39,658 nt of DNA from Chloroflexota bacterium (GCA_016178045.1 JACOUE010000030.1:1-39658); one strand, 5' to 3'; shown: positions 15,425-23,700, numbered from the stretch's first letter. Program-made: numbers and translations. The notes: generated by a model not told the origin, from the letters alone.

Positions 15425-16237
15425 ATGCGTCTCAAGGACAGGGTCGCCGTCGTCACAGGCGCTGCCTCCGGCATCGGCAAGGCCACCGCCGTCCTCTTCG
15501 GCCAGGAGGGGGCAAAGGTGATGTGCGCCGACGTCAACGGCGAGGGCGCCGCCCGCGTGGCCGAGCAGATCATGGACGCCGGCGGCGAGGGCGCCTCGCT
15601 CCAGGTGGACGTGGCCCGTGAGGCGGACGTCCAGGGGATGGTGGCGGAGACGGTGCAGCGCTGGGGCGGGCTGGACGTGCAGTTCAACAACGCCGGCGTG
15701 GGCTACGGAATGCCGGTGACCAGCGTGTCGGAGGAAGACTGGGACCGGCTGCTGAGCATCAACCTGAAGGGAGTATTCCTGGGCTGCAAGCACGCCATCC
15801 CGGAGATGCTGAAGGGAGGCGGCGGGGCCATCGTCAACACGGCCTCGGACGCCGGCCTGATGGGCATGCCCTGGCTCTCCACCTACTGCGCCTCCAAGGG
15901 CGGCGTCGTCCTCCTAACCAAGGCGCTGGCGGTGGAGTGGGCGCAGCAGGGCATCCGGGTCAACTGCGTCTGCCCGGGGGTGATCCGCACGCCGATCCTC
16001 GACCCGTTCGTGGCGCAGGCGCAGCAGGTGTCCGGGGACACGCCGGAGGCAGTATGGCAGAGGCTGGCCCAGACCCACCCGATGAACCGCGTCGGCGAGG
16101 CGGACGAGGTGGCGCGGGCTGTGCTGTTCCTGGTCTCCGACGAGGCGTCTTTCATTACGGGAGTGGCGCTGCCGATCGACGGCGGCCTCACCGCCGGAGC
16201 GCCCCTGGCGCAGCCGCGCCGGCAGCCAACGGAGTAG
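15425..16237 (+). CDS. Short-chain dehydrogenase/reductase (SDR)
   Basis: The 270-residue product is a classical SDR. It has the nucleotide-binding TGAASGIG (12-19), VDVAREADV, the NNAGVGYG motif, the catalytic Ser in NTASDAG and YCASK (Tyr-x-x-x-Lys), then PGVIRTPIL. An Asp after the second beta strand (MCADVN) favours NAD(H) over NADP(H). The end ITGVALPIDGGLTAG is typical of the FabG-like group. The alcohol or ketone substrate is not identifiable. It is followed 24 bases later by an LLM monooxygenase, which suggests a joint oxidation pathway. Confidence 0.9.
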   Translation: MRLKDRVAVVTGAASGIGKATAVLFGQEGAKVMCADVNGEGAARVAEQIMDAGGEGASLQVDVAREADVQGMVAETVQRWGGLDVQFNNAGVGYGMPVTSVSEEDWDRLLSINLKGVFLGCKHAIPEMLKGGGGAIVNTASDAGLMGMPWLSTYCASKGGVVLLTKALAVEWAQQGIRVNCVCPGVIRTPILDPFVAQAQQVSGDTPEAVWQRLAQTHPMNRVGEADEVARAVLFLVSDEASFITGVALPIDGGLTAGAPLAQPRRQPTE

Positions 16238-16261
16238 GACCGAGCGAAAGGGAGGGCAATC

Positions 16262-17356
16262 GTGAAGTTCGGCATCATCTACGAGCTGCAGATGCAAAAG
16301 CCCTGGGAGGACGGCGCGGAGTTCCGCACCTACCACGACGCCCTCGCCCAAGTAGAGTTGGCCGACCAGCTGGGGTTCGACTACATCTGGGAAGTCGAGC
16401 ACCACTTCCTGACGGAGTACTCCCACTCGTCGGCGCCGGAGGTGTTCCTGGCCGCCGCCAGCCAGCGCACCAAGAACGTGCGCCTGGGCCACGGCGTCGC
16501 GCTCCTCCCCTACCCCTTCAACCACCCCATCCGCGTCGCCGAGCGGGCGGCGGCCCTGGACATCGTCTCCAGCGGCCGGATGGACCTGGGGACCGGCCGC
16601 TCGATCACCGAGCAGGAGCTGGGCGGCTTCAACATCGACCCGGCCGACTCCCGCGGCATGTGGGAAGAGGCGATCGAGATGATCCCGAAGATGTGGACCC
16701 AGGAGACGTTCTCATGGGAGGGGAAGTACTTCGTGGTGCCCCCGCGCAACGTCCTCCCCAAGCCCATCCAGAACCCCCACCCGCCGCTGTGGATGGCCTG
16801 CACCCAGCCGGAGAGCTTTCGCATCGCCGGGAAGAAGGGGATAGGGGCGCTTTCGTTCGGGTTCATCGCGCCCGGCGTGCTGGAGGCCAGCCTGGCCATC
16901 TACCGCGAGTCCGTCAAGAACGCGAAGCCGGTCGGGGAATTCGTGAACAATAAATTCGCCGCCACCTCGTTCGCCTGCGTCGCCCCCACGGACGAGGAGG
17001 CGCTGGAGTACGGCCGGCCCGCCGCCCAGTTCTTCCAGGAGTCGCTCGGCATCCTGTTCGTCCCCTGGGGCAAGCGGCCGGACGCCCCGCCGTCCTACCA
17101 GTACTACGTGAGCCTGGCCCAGATGGTGGAGGAGCGGCTGAGCCAGGGCGGCGACGGCGGCCGCTTCGAGGAGGCGTGGGAGAGCGGGGCGCTGTGCGTC
17201 GGCAGCCCGGAGCGGGTGCGGCAGGTAGTGGAGCGCTACGCGGCGACGGGGGTCGACCAGCTGATCCTGATGGTGCAGGTGGGGCGCATCCCCCACGAGA
17301 AGGTGATGCAGACCATCCGCCTCTTCGCCGAGGAGATCATCCCGAAGTTTCGGTAG
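16262..17356 (+). CDS. LLM class flavin-dependent monooxygenase, long form
   Basis: The 364-residue product resembles bacterial luciferase alpha-like monooxygenases more than the two F420-type paralogues upstream. It opens MKFGIIYELQMQKPW and contains AEQLG-like QVELADQLGFDYIWEVEHHF, RLGHGVALLPYPFNHPIRVAERAAALDIVSSGRMDLGTGR, NPHPPLWMACTQPESFRIAG and the late EERLSQGGDGG and CVGSPERVRQVVERYAATGVDQLIL. It probably uses FMNH2 and oxygen. Substrate is unknown. It sits between an SDR and a methyltransferase in one direction with short gaps, so the three may act on one compound. Confidence 0.88.
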   Translation: MKFGIIYELQMQKPWEDGAEFRTYHDALAQVELADQLGFDYIWEVEHHFLTEYSHSSAPEVFLAAASQRTKNVRLGHGVALLPYPFNHPIRVAERAAALDIVSSGRMDLGTGRSITEQELGGFNIDPADSRGMWEEAIEMIPKMWTQETFSWEGKYFVVPPRNVLPKPIQNPHPPLWMACTQPESFRIAGKKGIGALSFGFIAPGVLEASLAIYRESVKNAKPVGEFVNNKFAATSFACVAPTDEEALEYGRPAAQFFQESLGILFVPWGKRPDAPPSYQYYVSLAQMVEERLSQGGDGGRFEEAWESGALCVGSPERVRQVVERYAATGVDQLILMVQVGRIPHEKVMQTIRLFAEEIIPKFR

Positions 17357-17364
17357 GGAACACG

Positions 17365-18036
17365 TTGGCGGCCGACCCGCGACGCGCCCTGGAGAAGTAC
17401 CGCCGCCACGCCGCGACCTACGACCGGGCGGTGGCGCGGGCGGAGCCTCTCCGCCACGAAGCGATCGCCCGGCTGCAACTTCAGCCGGGGGACATCGTGC
17501 TCGACCTGGGCTGCGGCACCGGGCTGAGCTTTCCCCTGATCGAGCAGGCAATCGGGCCGGAGGGACGCCTCATCGGCATCGAACTGAGCCCCGACATGCT
17601 AGCGAATGCGCAAGAGCGGGTGGAGCGAGCGGGCTGGCAGAACGCCACCCTTATTCAGGCGGCCGCCCATGACGCGGAGGTCCCCGTAGAGGCGGACACG
17701 GCGCTCTTCCACTTCATCCACGACATCATGCGCTCGCCGCCGGCCCTGGAAAACGTCTTTCGTCACGTCAAGCCGGGCGGAAGGGTCGTGGCGGCGGGAG
17801 GGAAATGGGCCCCCTGGTGGGCGTTGCCGCTGAACCTGGGGTTCTGGTACGTGGCACGACGGTACATCACCACGTTCGAGGGGTACGCCCGGCCCTGGAG
17901 CCACCTGGATCGCTTTGTCCCTGACTTGAGGGTGGAGTCGCGGCCCCTGGGGGGCGTGCCCGGCGGGGCGTACATCGCCTGGGGCAGAGTGCCGGCGGCC
18001 GGCCCTTCCGAAAATTTCCCCTCTGGCTTACCATAA
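17365..18036 (+). CDS. Class I SAM-dependent methyltransferase
   Basis: TTG 17365 is taken as the start. It lies eight bases after the LLM stop, with AGGGA just upstream, and the frame before it is only the shadow of the LLM gene. The product has 223 residues. Motif I is VLDLGCGTGLSF, followed by IGIELSPDMLANAQERV (acidic motif II) and the post-motif FRHVKPGGRVVAAGGKW. A Trp/aromatic-rich segment (WWALPLNLGFWYVARRYITTFEGYARPW) suggests a hydrophobic substrate or membrane contact. The methyl acceptor is unknown. Confidence 0.85.
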   Translation: MAADPRRALEKYRRHAATYDRAVARAEPLRHEAIARLQLQPGDIVLDLGCGTGLSFPLIEQAIGPEGRLIGIELSPDMLANAQERVERAGWQNATLIQAAAHDAEVPVEADTALFHFIHDIMRSPPALENVFRHVKPGGRVVAAGGKWAPWWALPLNLGFWYVARRYITTFEGYARPWSHLDRFVPDLRVESRPLGGVPGGAYIAWGRVPAAGPSENFPSGLP

Positions 18037-18042
18037 GGCTGC

Positions 18043-18072
18043 TTGCGCGGGCAGCGGAGGGCTCGGCATAAT
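18043..18072 (+). promoter_or_regulatory. Possible promoter for dnaE
   Basis: TTGCGC (18043-18048) and CATAAT (18067-18072) are 18 bases apart. Transcription would start near 18079 and run through the inverted repeat at 18127-18193 before the dnaE start. Confidence 0.4.
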
Positions 18073-18126
18073 AGGATGCGTCCAGGCCCTTTCGCGAAAA
18101 TGTTTACGCACTTGCACCCTTCCGGT

Positions 18127-18193
18127 GGAACAAGGAACATGGCTCATGGAACATGGCCCCGCCCCGTGTTCCTTGCTCCCTGTTCCTTGTTCC
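18127..18193 (+). repeat. Nested inverted repeat of GGAACAAGGAACA type before dnaE
   Basis: A 13-base arm GGAACAAGGAACA (18127-18139) pairs perfectly with TGTTCCTTGTTCC (18181-18193). Inside it GGAACA (18148-18153) pairs with TGTTCC (18167-18172). The right arm ends 10 bases before ATG 18204, and no Shine-Dalgarno site is visible there. A folded leader would hold the start region close to a stable stem. It also looks like an interspersed repeat built from a GGAACA word. Confidence 0.65.
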
Positions 18194-18203
18194 CACCCTA
18201 ACC

Positions 18204-21200
18204 ATGTTTACCCACCTTCACCTTCACACCGAGTACTCCCTCCTCGACGGTCTGTGCAAGATTCCCACCCTGATGGACCGCGCCCGGGAGCTGGGGCAGG
18301 AGGCGATCGCCCTCACCGACCACGGCGTCCTCTACGGCGCCATCCAGTTCTACAAGGAGGCGAAGAGCCGCGGCGTCAAGCCCATCATCGGCATCGAGGC
18401 GTACGTCGCCGCCGACTCCCGCCACTCGCGCGACCCCGGCAAGGAGAAGCAGCCGCAACACATGACGATCCTGGCCAGGGACGAGCGGGGCTACCGCAAC
18501 CTGCTGGCGGCGGTTACCAAGGCCCACCTGGAGGGTTTCTTCTACAAGCCACGGCTGGACCGGGAGCTGCTGGAGGAGCACCACGAAGGGCTCATCGCCC
18601 TGTCCGGGTGCAACTCCAGCGAGATCGCCCGGCTGCTCACTGACGACCGCCTGGAGGAGGCGGCGAAGGCCGCCCGCTACTACCGGGACCTGTTCGACGG
18701 CGACTTCTACATCGAGCTCCAGGAGCACAGCATCGCGGAGATGGACTCCCTCAACCGCAAACTGGTGCGCCTGGCCCGCGAGACCGACATCCCCCTGGTG
18801 GCCACCAACGATGTCCACTACGTCCATCGCGACGACTGGACGATCCAGGACATCCTCCTCTGCATCGGCACCAACACGTCGACGATGGACGAGAAGCGGA
18901 TGCGAATGGCCGGCGACTCCGACTCGTACTACCTGAAGTCGGAGGAGGAGATGCGACAGCTCTTCCCCGACCTGCCGGAGGCGATCGACAACACGTGGGC
19001 CATCGCCGAGAAGTGCGACCTGACCCTGGAGTTCGGCCGCTTCCACCTGCCGGAGTCGGAGGTGCCGCCGGGGAAGACGGCGGAGGAGCACCTGGCGGAG
19101 CTCTGCCACCAAGGCCTCGCCCGCCGTTATGGGGCTAACGCGGAGGAGCCGCGCCGCCGCCTGGAGTACGAGCTGGACGTGATCAAGCGCACCGGCTTCA
19201 CCCATTACATCCTCGTCGTGTACGACATCGCCCGCTACGCCCGCGAGCGGAAGATCCTGATGGCCATCCGCGGCTCGGCCGCCGCCTCGGTCGTGCTGCA
19301 CTGTCTGGGGGTTACCGACATCGACCCGCTGGAGCACCGGCTCGTGTTCGAGCGGTTCATCCATGACCAGCGCCGGGAGATGCCGGACGTCGACCTGGAC
19401 TTCGCCGAGGACCGCCGCGACGAGATGATCCGCTACGCCGCCGAGAAGTACGGCCATGACCGCGTCGCCCAGATCATCACCTTCGGCACGATGGGGGCCA
19501 AGGCCTCCATCCGCGACGTGGGCCGCGCCCTGGGCATGACCTACGCCGACGTCGACCGCGTCGTGCGGCTGGTGCCGGCGCTGCCGCCGTCCTTCGGCGT
19601 CGTCACCATCGACCGGGCGCTGGAGGAGAGCCACGAGTTGGCGGACTTCCTCGGCCTCACCAACCTAACCATCGTGGGCAAGGCGGTGGAGGTCATCCGC
19701 GAGAGCCGGGGCGAGGAGATCGACATCGCCGACCTGCCGGACGGCGACCCCAAGACGTACGAGATGCTCTCGCGCGGCGAGACGTTCGGCGTGTTCCAGC
19801 TGGAGTCGGGCGGGATGCGCCGCTCCGTCCAGGAGCTGAAGCCCAGCTCCATCAAGGACCTCGCGGCGATGGTCGCGCTGTACCGGCCGGGGCCAATACA
19901 GCACATCCCCACCTACATCCGGGCCAAGCATGGCCTGGAGCCCAGCCGCTACCCCCACCCCGACCTGGCCGAGATCCTGGACGAGACGTACGGCGTCATC
20001 GTCTACCAGGACCAGGTCCTGCTCATCGCCCAGAAGTTCGCCGGCTATTCGCTGGGCCAGGCCGACGTCATGCGCAAGGCGATGGGCAAGAAGATTCGCT
20101 CCGTCATGCGGGCCGAGGAGGAGCGGTTCATGGCCGGGGCCGAGGAGCGGGGCTATCCGCCGGAGCTGGCCCGCACTATTTTCAACCTGATCGAGCCGTT
20201 CGCCGGTTACGCCTTCAACAAGGCGCATGCCGTCTCCTACGGTACCATCGCCTACCAGACCGCCCACCTGAAGGCCAACTACCCGGAGGAGTACCTGACC
20301 GCCGTCCTCATGATGGCGGAGCACCACCCGTCGGGGGCCCTGGACCGCATCGCCGAGGCGTACGCCGAGTGCGTGCGCCTGGGAATACCCGTTCTGCCGC
20401 CGGACGTGAACCGCAGCCGGGTGAACTTCGCCCTGGAGCCGCAGGACGATCCCTCGACTCCACTCAGGACAGTCGGCAGGAGGGCGGTCCGCTTCGGCCT
20501 CGCCAGCATCAAGAACGTGGGCGAAGGCGCCGTGGAGGGGATCATCGAGGCGAGGCAGGCGGCGGGCCCCTTCGCCAGCGTCGAGGAGTTCTTCCAGCGG
20601 GTGCCCGCCGTCCACCTGAACAAGCGGGCCCTGGAGAGCATGATGAAGGCGGGCGCCTTCGACTGCCTGGGCGAACGGGGTACGCTGCTGGCGAACCTCG
20701 ACCGGCTCATCGCGGCGGCGCAGCGCAGCCAGAAGGTACGGGAGTCCGGCCAGGGGTCGCTGTTCGACATGATGGGCCAGGAAGAGGCGGCGGCCGTTTC
20801 CGGCCTCCAGATGGAGGAGGTCTCCGTCCCCCTGAGCCGCAAGCTGGCCTGGGAGAGGGAGCTGCTGGGCGTCTACGTCTCCGAGCACCCCTTCACCCAG
20901 GCGGCCGCCTCGCTGGGGGCCCACACGACGTGCCCCCTGGCCGCGGTGGGCGCCGACCTGGCCGGCCGCGACGTCGTCCTGGCCGGTTACGTCGCCCACA
21001 CGCGCTCGCTGCTGACCCGCGACGGCCGCGCCTTCGTCGCCGCCGAGCTGGAGGACCTGTCGGGCAGCGTGGAGGTCACCGTCTGGCCGGAGACGTTCGA
21101 GCAGACGGGCGACCTCTGGCACCACGGCAACATCGTCGTCGCCAGCGTGCGGGTGCGGACCCGCGGCGACGACCGCCTGCAGCTGAGCGTGCAGAAGGCG

Positions 21201-21605
21201 GTGCTCTTCGGCGAGGGCGAGTTCGATCCCTTGCAGCTCGGGGTGAGAAACGGGGGATGGCGGGCAGAGGCCCCGCCGCCCGGGGCCCCAGCCCCCCGGG
21301 ACGAGGGACGGGGGACGGGGGTCGCGACCCTCGACTCGCGACCCTCGACCCCAGGAGGGGCGGGCAACGGGGGAGGCATCCGCATCGTGCTGGAGGAGAC
21401 GGAGGACAGCGATAGCGACCAGGAGCGGCTGCGGGCCGTGGTCAACGCCCTGCGCGACTTCGACGGGGAAGACGAGGTGCGCCTCTCCATCCACCAGCGG
21501 GACGGCGAGGAGATCGAGCTGGCCCTGCCAAGGGCCCGCTCCTGCCCGGAGCTGCGTCAGCGCCTGGGGGAGGTCGTGGGCTCCTGGGGCACAATCAGCG
21601 CGTGA
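18204..21605 (+). CDS. dnaE: DNA polymerase III subunit alpha
   Basis: DnaE is the replicative polymerase. ATG 18204 is chosen because MFTHLHLHTEYSLLDG is the family start; the frame upstream is repeat sequence. The product has about 1133 residues. It has a PHP domain (1 to about 200, HLHTEYS and ALTDHG, histidine metal ligands kept), the polymerase palm with PDVDLDF (394-400) carrying two catalytic aspartates, GVFQLESGGMR, a helix-hairpin-helix region, and an OB-fold (about 925-965, LAGYVAHTRSLL). Two oddities occur. DPSTPLRTVG (749-758) comes from an interspersed repeat, and a linker of about 35 residues near 1015-1055 is built on a low-complexity repeat. Both are in frame and lie between domains or in loops. 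Confidence 0.95.
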   Translation: MFTHLHLHTEYSLLDGLCKIPTLMDRARELGQEAIALTDHGVLYGAIQFYKEAKSRGVKPIIGIEAYVAADSRHSRDPGKEKQPQHMTILARDERGYRNLLAAVTKAHLEGFFYKPRLDRELLEEHHEGLIALSGCNSSEIARLLTDDRLEEAAKAARYYRDLFDGDFYIELQEHSIAEMDSLNRKLVRLARETDIPLVATNDVHYVHRDDWTIQDILLCIGTNTSTMDEKRMRMAGDSDSYYLKSEEEMRQLFPDLPEAIDNTWAIAEKCDLTLEFGRFHLPESEVPPGKTAEEHLAELCHQGLARRYGANAEEPRRRLEYELDVIKRTGFTHYILVVYDIARYARERKILMAIRGSAAASVVLHCLGVTDIDPLEHRLVFERFIHDQRREMPDVDLDFAEDRRDEMIRYAAEKYGHDRVAQIITFGTMGAKASIRDVGRALGMTYADVDRVVRLVPALPPSFGVVTIDRALEESHELADFLGLTNLTIVGKAVEVIRESRGEEIDIADLPDGDPKTYEMLSRGETFGVFQLESGGMRRSVQELKPSSIKDLAAMVALYRPGPIQHIPTYIRAKHGLEPSRYPHPDLAEILDETYGVIVYQDQVLLIAQKFAGYSLGQADVMRKAMGKKIRSVMRAEEERFMAGAEERGYPPELARTIFNLIEPFAGYAFNKAHAVSYGTIAYQTAHLKANYPEEYLTAVLMMAEHHPSGALDRIAEAYAECVRLGIPVLPPDVNRSRVNFALEPQDDPSTPLRTVGRRAVRFGLASIKNVGEGAVEGIIEARQAAGPFASVEEFFQRVPAVHLNKRALESMMKAGAFDCLGERGTLLANLDRLIAAAQRSQKVRESGQGSLFDMMGQEEAAAVSGLQMEEVSVPLSRKLAWERELLGVYVSEHPFTQAAASLGAHTTCPLAAVGADLAGRDVVLAGYVAHTRSLLTRDGRAFVAAELEDLSGSVEVTVWPETFEQTGDLWHHGNIVVASVRVRTRGDDRLQLSVQKAVLFGEGEFDPLQLGVRNGGWRAEAPPPGAPAPRDEGRGTGVATLDSRPSTPGGAGNGGGIRIVLEETEDSDSDQERLRAVVNALRDFDGEDEVRLSIHQRDGEEIELALPRARSCPELRQRLGEVVGSWGTISA
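20451..20472 (+). repeat. CCTCGACTCCACTCAGGACAG repeat inside dnaE
   Basis: This is a diverged member of the family seen in lysC and pdxS. It encodes STPLRTV in frame, within a segment just before the conserved VRFGLASIKNVG of DnaE. Confidence 0.6.
21298..21350 (+). repeat. Low-complexity GGGACGR / TCGCGACCC repeat inside dnaE
   Basis: Three GGGACGA/G-type heptamers (21298-21318) run into a 12-base palindrome (GGGTCGCGACCC at 21319-21330). A tandem TCGACTCGCGACCC unit then ends at about 21350. The reading frame stays open, giving a Gly/Pro/Arg-rich linker between the OB-fold and the C-terminal domain. Confidence 0.55.
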
Positions 21606-21617
21606 GGAGGGGTTGAG

Positions 21618-21878
21618 TTGGCAAATCGGCAGATTGGAGGCCAGCGAATGGCACACATCAGAGCAAGCTTCCCCGATACCGTCCCGAGCGTTAGCCCGGT
21701 CATCGAGCAAAACGACCTGAAGAAGCCGCCGATGATCCGGTACTGGCTACGGTTTGGGCCGTTCGACCTGTATCTGAACCGGCCTGAGGCCGAATCACTT
21801 CACCGGGACCTCGACTGCCTGCTTCGCGATCCCGACGCGCGCGTTGAGGCGCGCTGCTTCCACTCGCGCCCTGACTGA
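21618..21878 (+). CDS. Hypothetical small protein
   Basis: The product is 86 residues long. TTG 21618 is taken as the start because GAGGAGG lies seven bases upstream; ATG 21648 is an alternative and would give 76 residues. I do not recognise the family. The core MIRYWLRFGPFDLYLNRPEAESLHRDLDCLLRDP looks like a compact alpha-beta fold with an amphipathic helix. It follows dnaE by 12 bases and precedes the nuclease-like gene by 99 bases in a GC-poorer stretch, so it may belong to that island. There are no membrane segments and no signal peptide. Confidence 0.5.
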   Translation: MANRQIGGQRMAHIRASFPDTVPSVSPVIEQNDLKKPPMIRYWLRFGPFDLYLNRPEAESLHRDLDCLLRDPDARVEARCFHSRPD

Positions 21879-21977
21879 CTCGCGGAAGCCGGCCTGAGTT
21901 AAAGGGTCCTGTTCGCCGGTCACTCTGACCTTGGTGTACACTCGCTCTAGGCAGAGGAAAGATCGGGCAACATTGCC

Positions 21978-22916
21978 ATGTCCACGAATATGAGAACAGC
22001 TTTCGTGGCCGAGATGGCGGGAAGGTATGGCGCCATCTCTAGGCTCCCGAACACGCAATCTTTGTATGAGCTTGGTAGGGGGCAGTGTCGGGTCTACATC
22101 CGCTACTCGAAGTTGCATCCTCGCGCGCAGACGTTCTTCGGCTTGAGACGCGAAGACCTCAGGCAACTGGAAGGACACAAATCGTTCATATCGTTCCTGT
22201 GGGATGGACAACTTGAGCCCCTGCTCGTGCCGTTCGCTGAATTCGAAGAGGTATTCGCTGAAGCCCAGCCAGCTTCCGATGGACAATTCAAGATTCAGGT
22301 CTATCCGAGAGAAGATGGGACGATTCTATACATTGCCAGAGCCGGACGATTCAATGTGGAGGGGTATTTTGGGTGGCTGCAGCTTGAGGCGGCGATGAAG
22401 GGCTTTCATCCCTACCCGTCACTATCACACCCTCAGATTCAGACTCTACTCGGGGCGATTGGGGCAGCGAAGGACTACGACGTGTGGGTCCCGCGAAATG
22501 ATAGAGCCGGACTTGACTGGTCGCTCGCTTCTCCTTACCGGCTAGCAGACGAGTTGACGCCCGGATTCGAAGCGATTCAATCTGTTTTGCAGGAGATTGA
22601 CGTCATTTGGCTCAAGCGAGGCTCGGCCGGTCTAGCAGCCGTCTACGAAGTCGAACATTCCACACCAATCTACTCCGGATTGTTGAGGCTGAACGATGTC
22701 CGCCTCATAAATCCACAGATCGATCGCCTCACGGTCGTGTCTAACGAACCTCGCCGCGCGACATTCGTCCGGCAGCTAAATAGGCCTACGTTCCAAGCTA
22801 GCAGTCTCAGCAGTGTCTGCACATTCTTGGAATACTCGGAGGTATATGACTGGCATCGGCGTCTCACATCTGGAGGGCGTTCACCTTCAACGGAGCCAAG
22901 CCCGCATAGAGGATAG
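21978..22916 (+). CDS. Predicted PD-(D/E)XK-superfamily nuclease
   Basis: The product has 312 residues. The C-terminal half contains IDVIWLK (Asp208) followed by AAVYEVEHSTPIYSGLLRLNDV (Glu224 and Glu226), then a strand-rich VVSNEPRRATFVRQLNRPTF. This order of Asp, Glu-x-Glu and beta strands fits a restriction-endonuclease-like fold, although the usual catalytic Lys is His or Ser in this variant. The N-terminal half (YIRYSKLHPRAQTFFGLRREDLRQLEG, FLWDGQ, FAEFEEVF) looks like a separate recognition domain. The gene is visibly GC-poorer than its neighbours: two 60-base lines (22201-22260, 22681-22740) count 57% and 53%, against 70% for 23401-23460. I infer acquisition by transfer and a DNA-cleavage or defence role. 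No methyltransferase partner is visible. Confidence 0.5.
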   Translation: MSTNMRTAFVAEMAGRYGAISRLPNTQSLYELGRGQCRVYIRYSKLHPRAQTFFGLRREDLRQLEGHKSFISFLWDGQLEPLLVPFAEFEEVFAEAQPASDGQFKIQVYPREDGTILYIARAGRFNVEGYFGWLQLEAAMKGFHPYPSLSHPQIQTLLGAIGAAKDYDVWVPRNDRAGLDWSLASPYRLADELTPGFEAIQSVLQEIDVIWLKRGSAGLAAVYEVEHSTPIYSGLLRLNDVRLINPQIDRLTVVSNEPRRATFVRQLNRPTFQASSLSSVCTFLEYSEVYDWHRRLTSGGRSPSTEPSPHRG

Positions 22917-22925
22917 GAGAGACTG

Positions 22926-23165
22926 ATGAACGTAAAAATGCAGGGCGCTTCGCTGAGATATCCGCGAGTTCCCAGGCGACTCGTCATCGAGGTGCGCGGT
23001 GGCTGTGTCTACAGCCTTACCGCGAGTGAAAAATGCGAGGTCGCCGTCATAGACCGCGATGTCGAAGAGACGCTTCCCGAAGGCGATCTAAGCTTTGCGT
23101 GTGTGTGGCATCCCGAGGTAGACCGAGCAGCCGTGCAGGAGGCGTTCACACTCGCTGATCCGTAA
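22926..23165 (+). CDS. Hypothetical small protein of a mobile-type family
   Basis: The 79-residue product starts nine bases after the nuclease-like gene with TAGGAGAG placed well before ATG 22926, so the two are probably co-transcribed. The core RRLVIEVRGGCVYSLTASEK followed by EVAVIDRDVEE resembles small proteins of unknown function that I associate with plasmids and prophages, with a GG turn after a VEVRGG-type strand. I cannot give a function. Its 3' end overlaps the convergent ogt gene by 20 bases. Confidence 0.55.
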   Translation: MNVKMQGASLRYPRVPRRLVIEVRGGCVYSLTASEKCEVAVIDRDVEETLPEGDLSFACVWHPEVDRAAVQEAFTLADP

Positions 23166-23700
23166 CCCGTGACCGCACCCGCGCCCCCTCAAGCCGCAGC
23201 AGCGACTCCTTCGCATCGAGGCCGCCGCCGTAGCCGCCCAGCGAGCCGTCCGCGGCGACCACCCGGTGGCAGGGCACGACGACCGGAAACGGGTTCGTCG
23301 CCATCACCCGGCCCACGGCCCGCGCCGCCCTCGGCCGGCCGACACGCTCCGCCAGCCAGCCGTAGCTGCGCGTCTCCCCGAGGGGGATGCGCAGCGCCTC
23401 CTCCAGCACCGCCCGCCGGAAGGGCGTAAGGCTCCGCCTTCCGGCGGACAAGCTATCCCAGTCGAGGGGCAGGTCGTCGAAGCGGACGGGGCTGCCCTCG
23501 CCGTACTCCTCCAGCCGCCGGGCGACCTCGGCCGCCTCACCGCCGGCGGCGGGGTCGGTGGCGCCCAGCGCCATCACGTCCTCCAGGGCGGCCTCGCGGG
23601 TCTTACGGGGGACCGTCGCCCCGCGGAGGCCCTTCTCGGATAGGACGAGCCCGATCCAGCCGACCCTGGTGTCGCACAGGTGGAACCTCAGCGTCGCCAT
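23146..23700 (-). CDS. ogt: Methylated-DNA-protein-cysteine methyltransferase
   Basis: The protein moves alkyl groups from O6-alkylguanine to its own cysteine and is used once. The 184-residue product carries the active-site PCHRVV (Cys in VVPCHRVVAADGSLGGYGGGL), the helix-turn-helix arginine finger region (GRPRAARAVGRVMATNPFP) and SYGWLAERVG. The start ATG at 23700 lies inside the last codons of the transglutaminase-like gene (13-base overlap), which argues for translational coupling with that operon. A Gly-rich C-terminal loop and LLRLEGA are normal for Ogt/MGMT. Confidence 0.92.
   Translation of the reverse strand: MATLRFHLCDTRVGWIGLVLSEKGLRGATVPRKTREAALEDVMALGATDPAAGGEAAEVARRLEEYGEGSPVRFDDLPLDWDSLSAGRRSLTPFRRAVLEEALRIPLGETRSYGWLAERVGRPRAARAVGRVMATNPFPVVVPCHRVVAADGSLGGYGGGLDAKESLLRLEGARVRSRVTDQRV

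Noticed and set aside
19665-21710. Long minus-strand frames antisense to dnaE (and another at 18198-19634)
   Set aside because: They have shadow-type composition and no recognisable motif, while dnaE on the plus strand is unambiguous.
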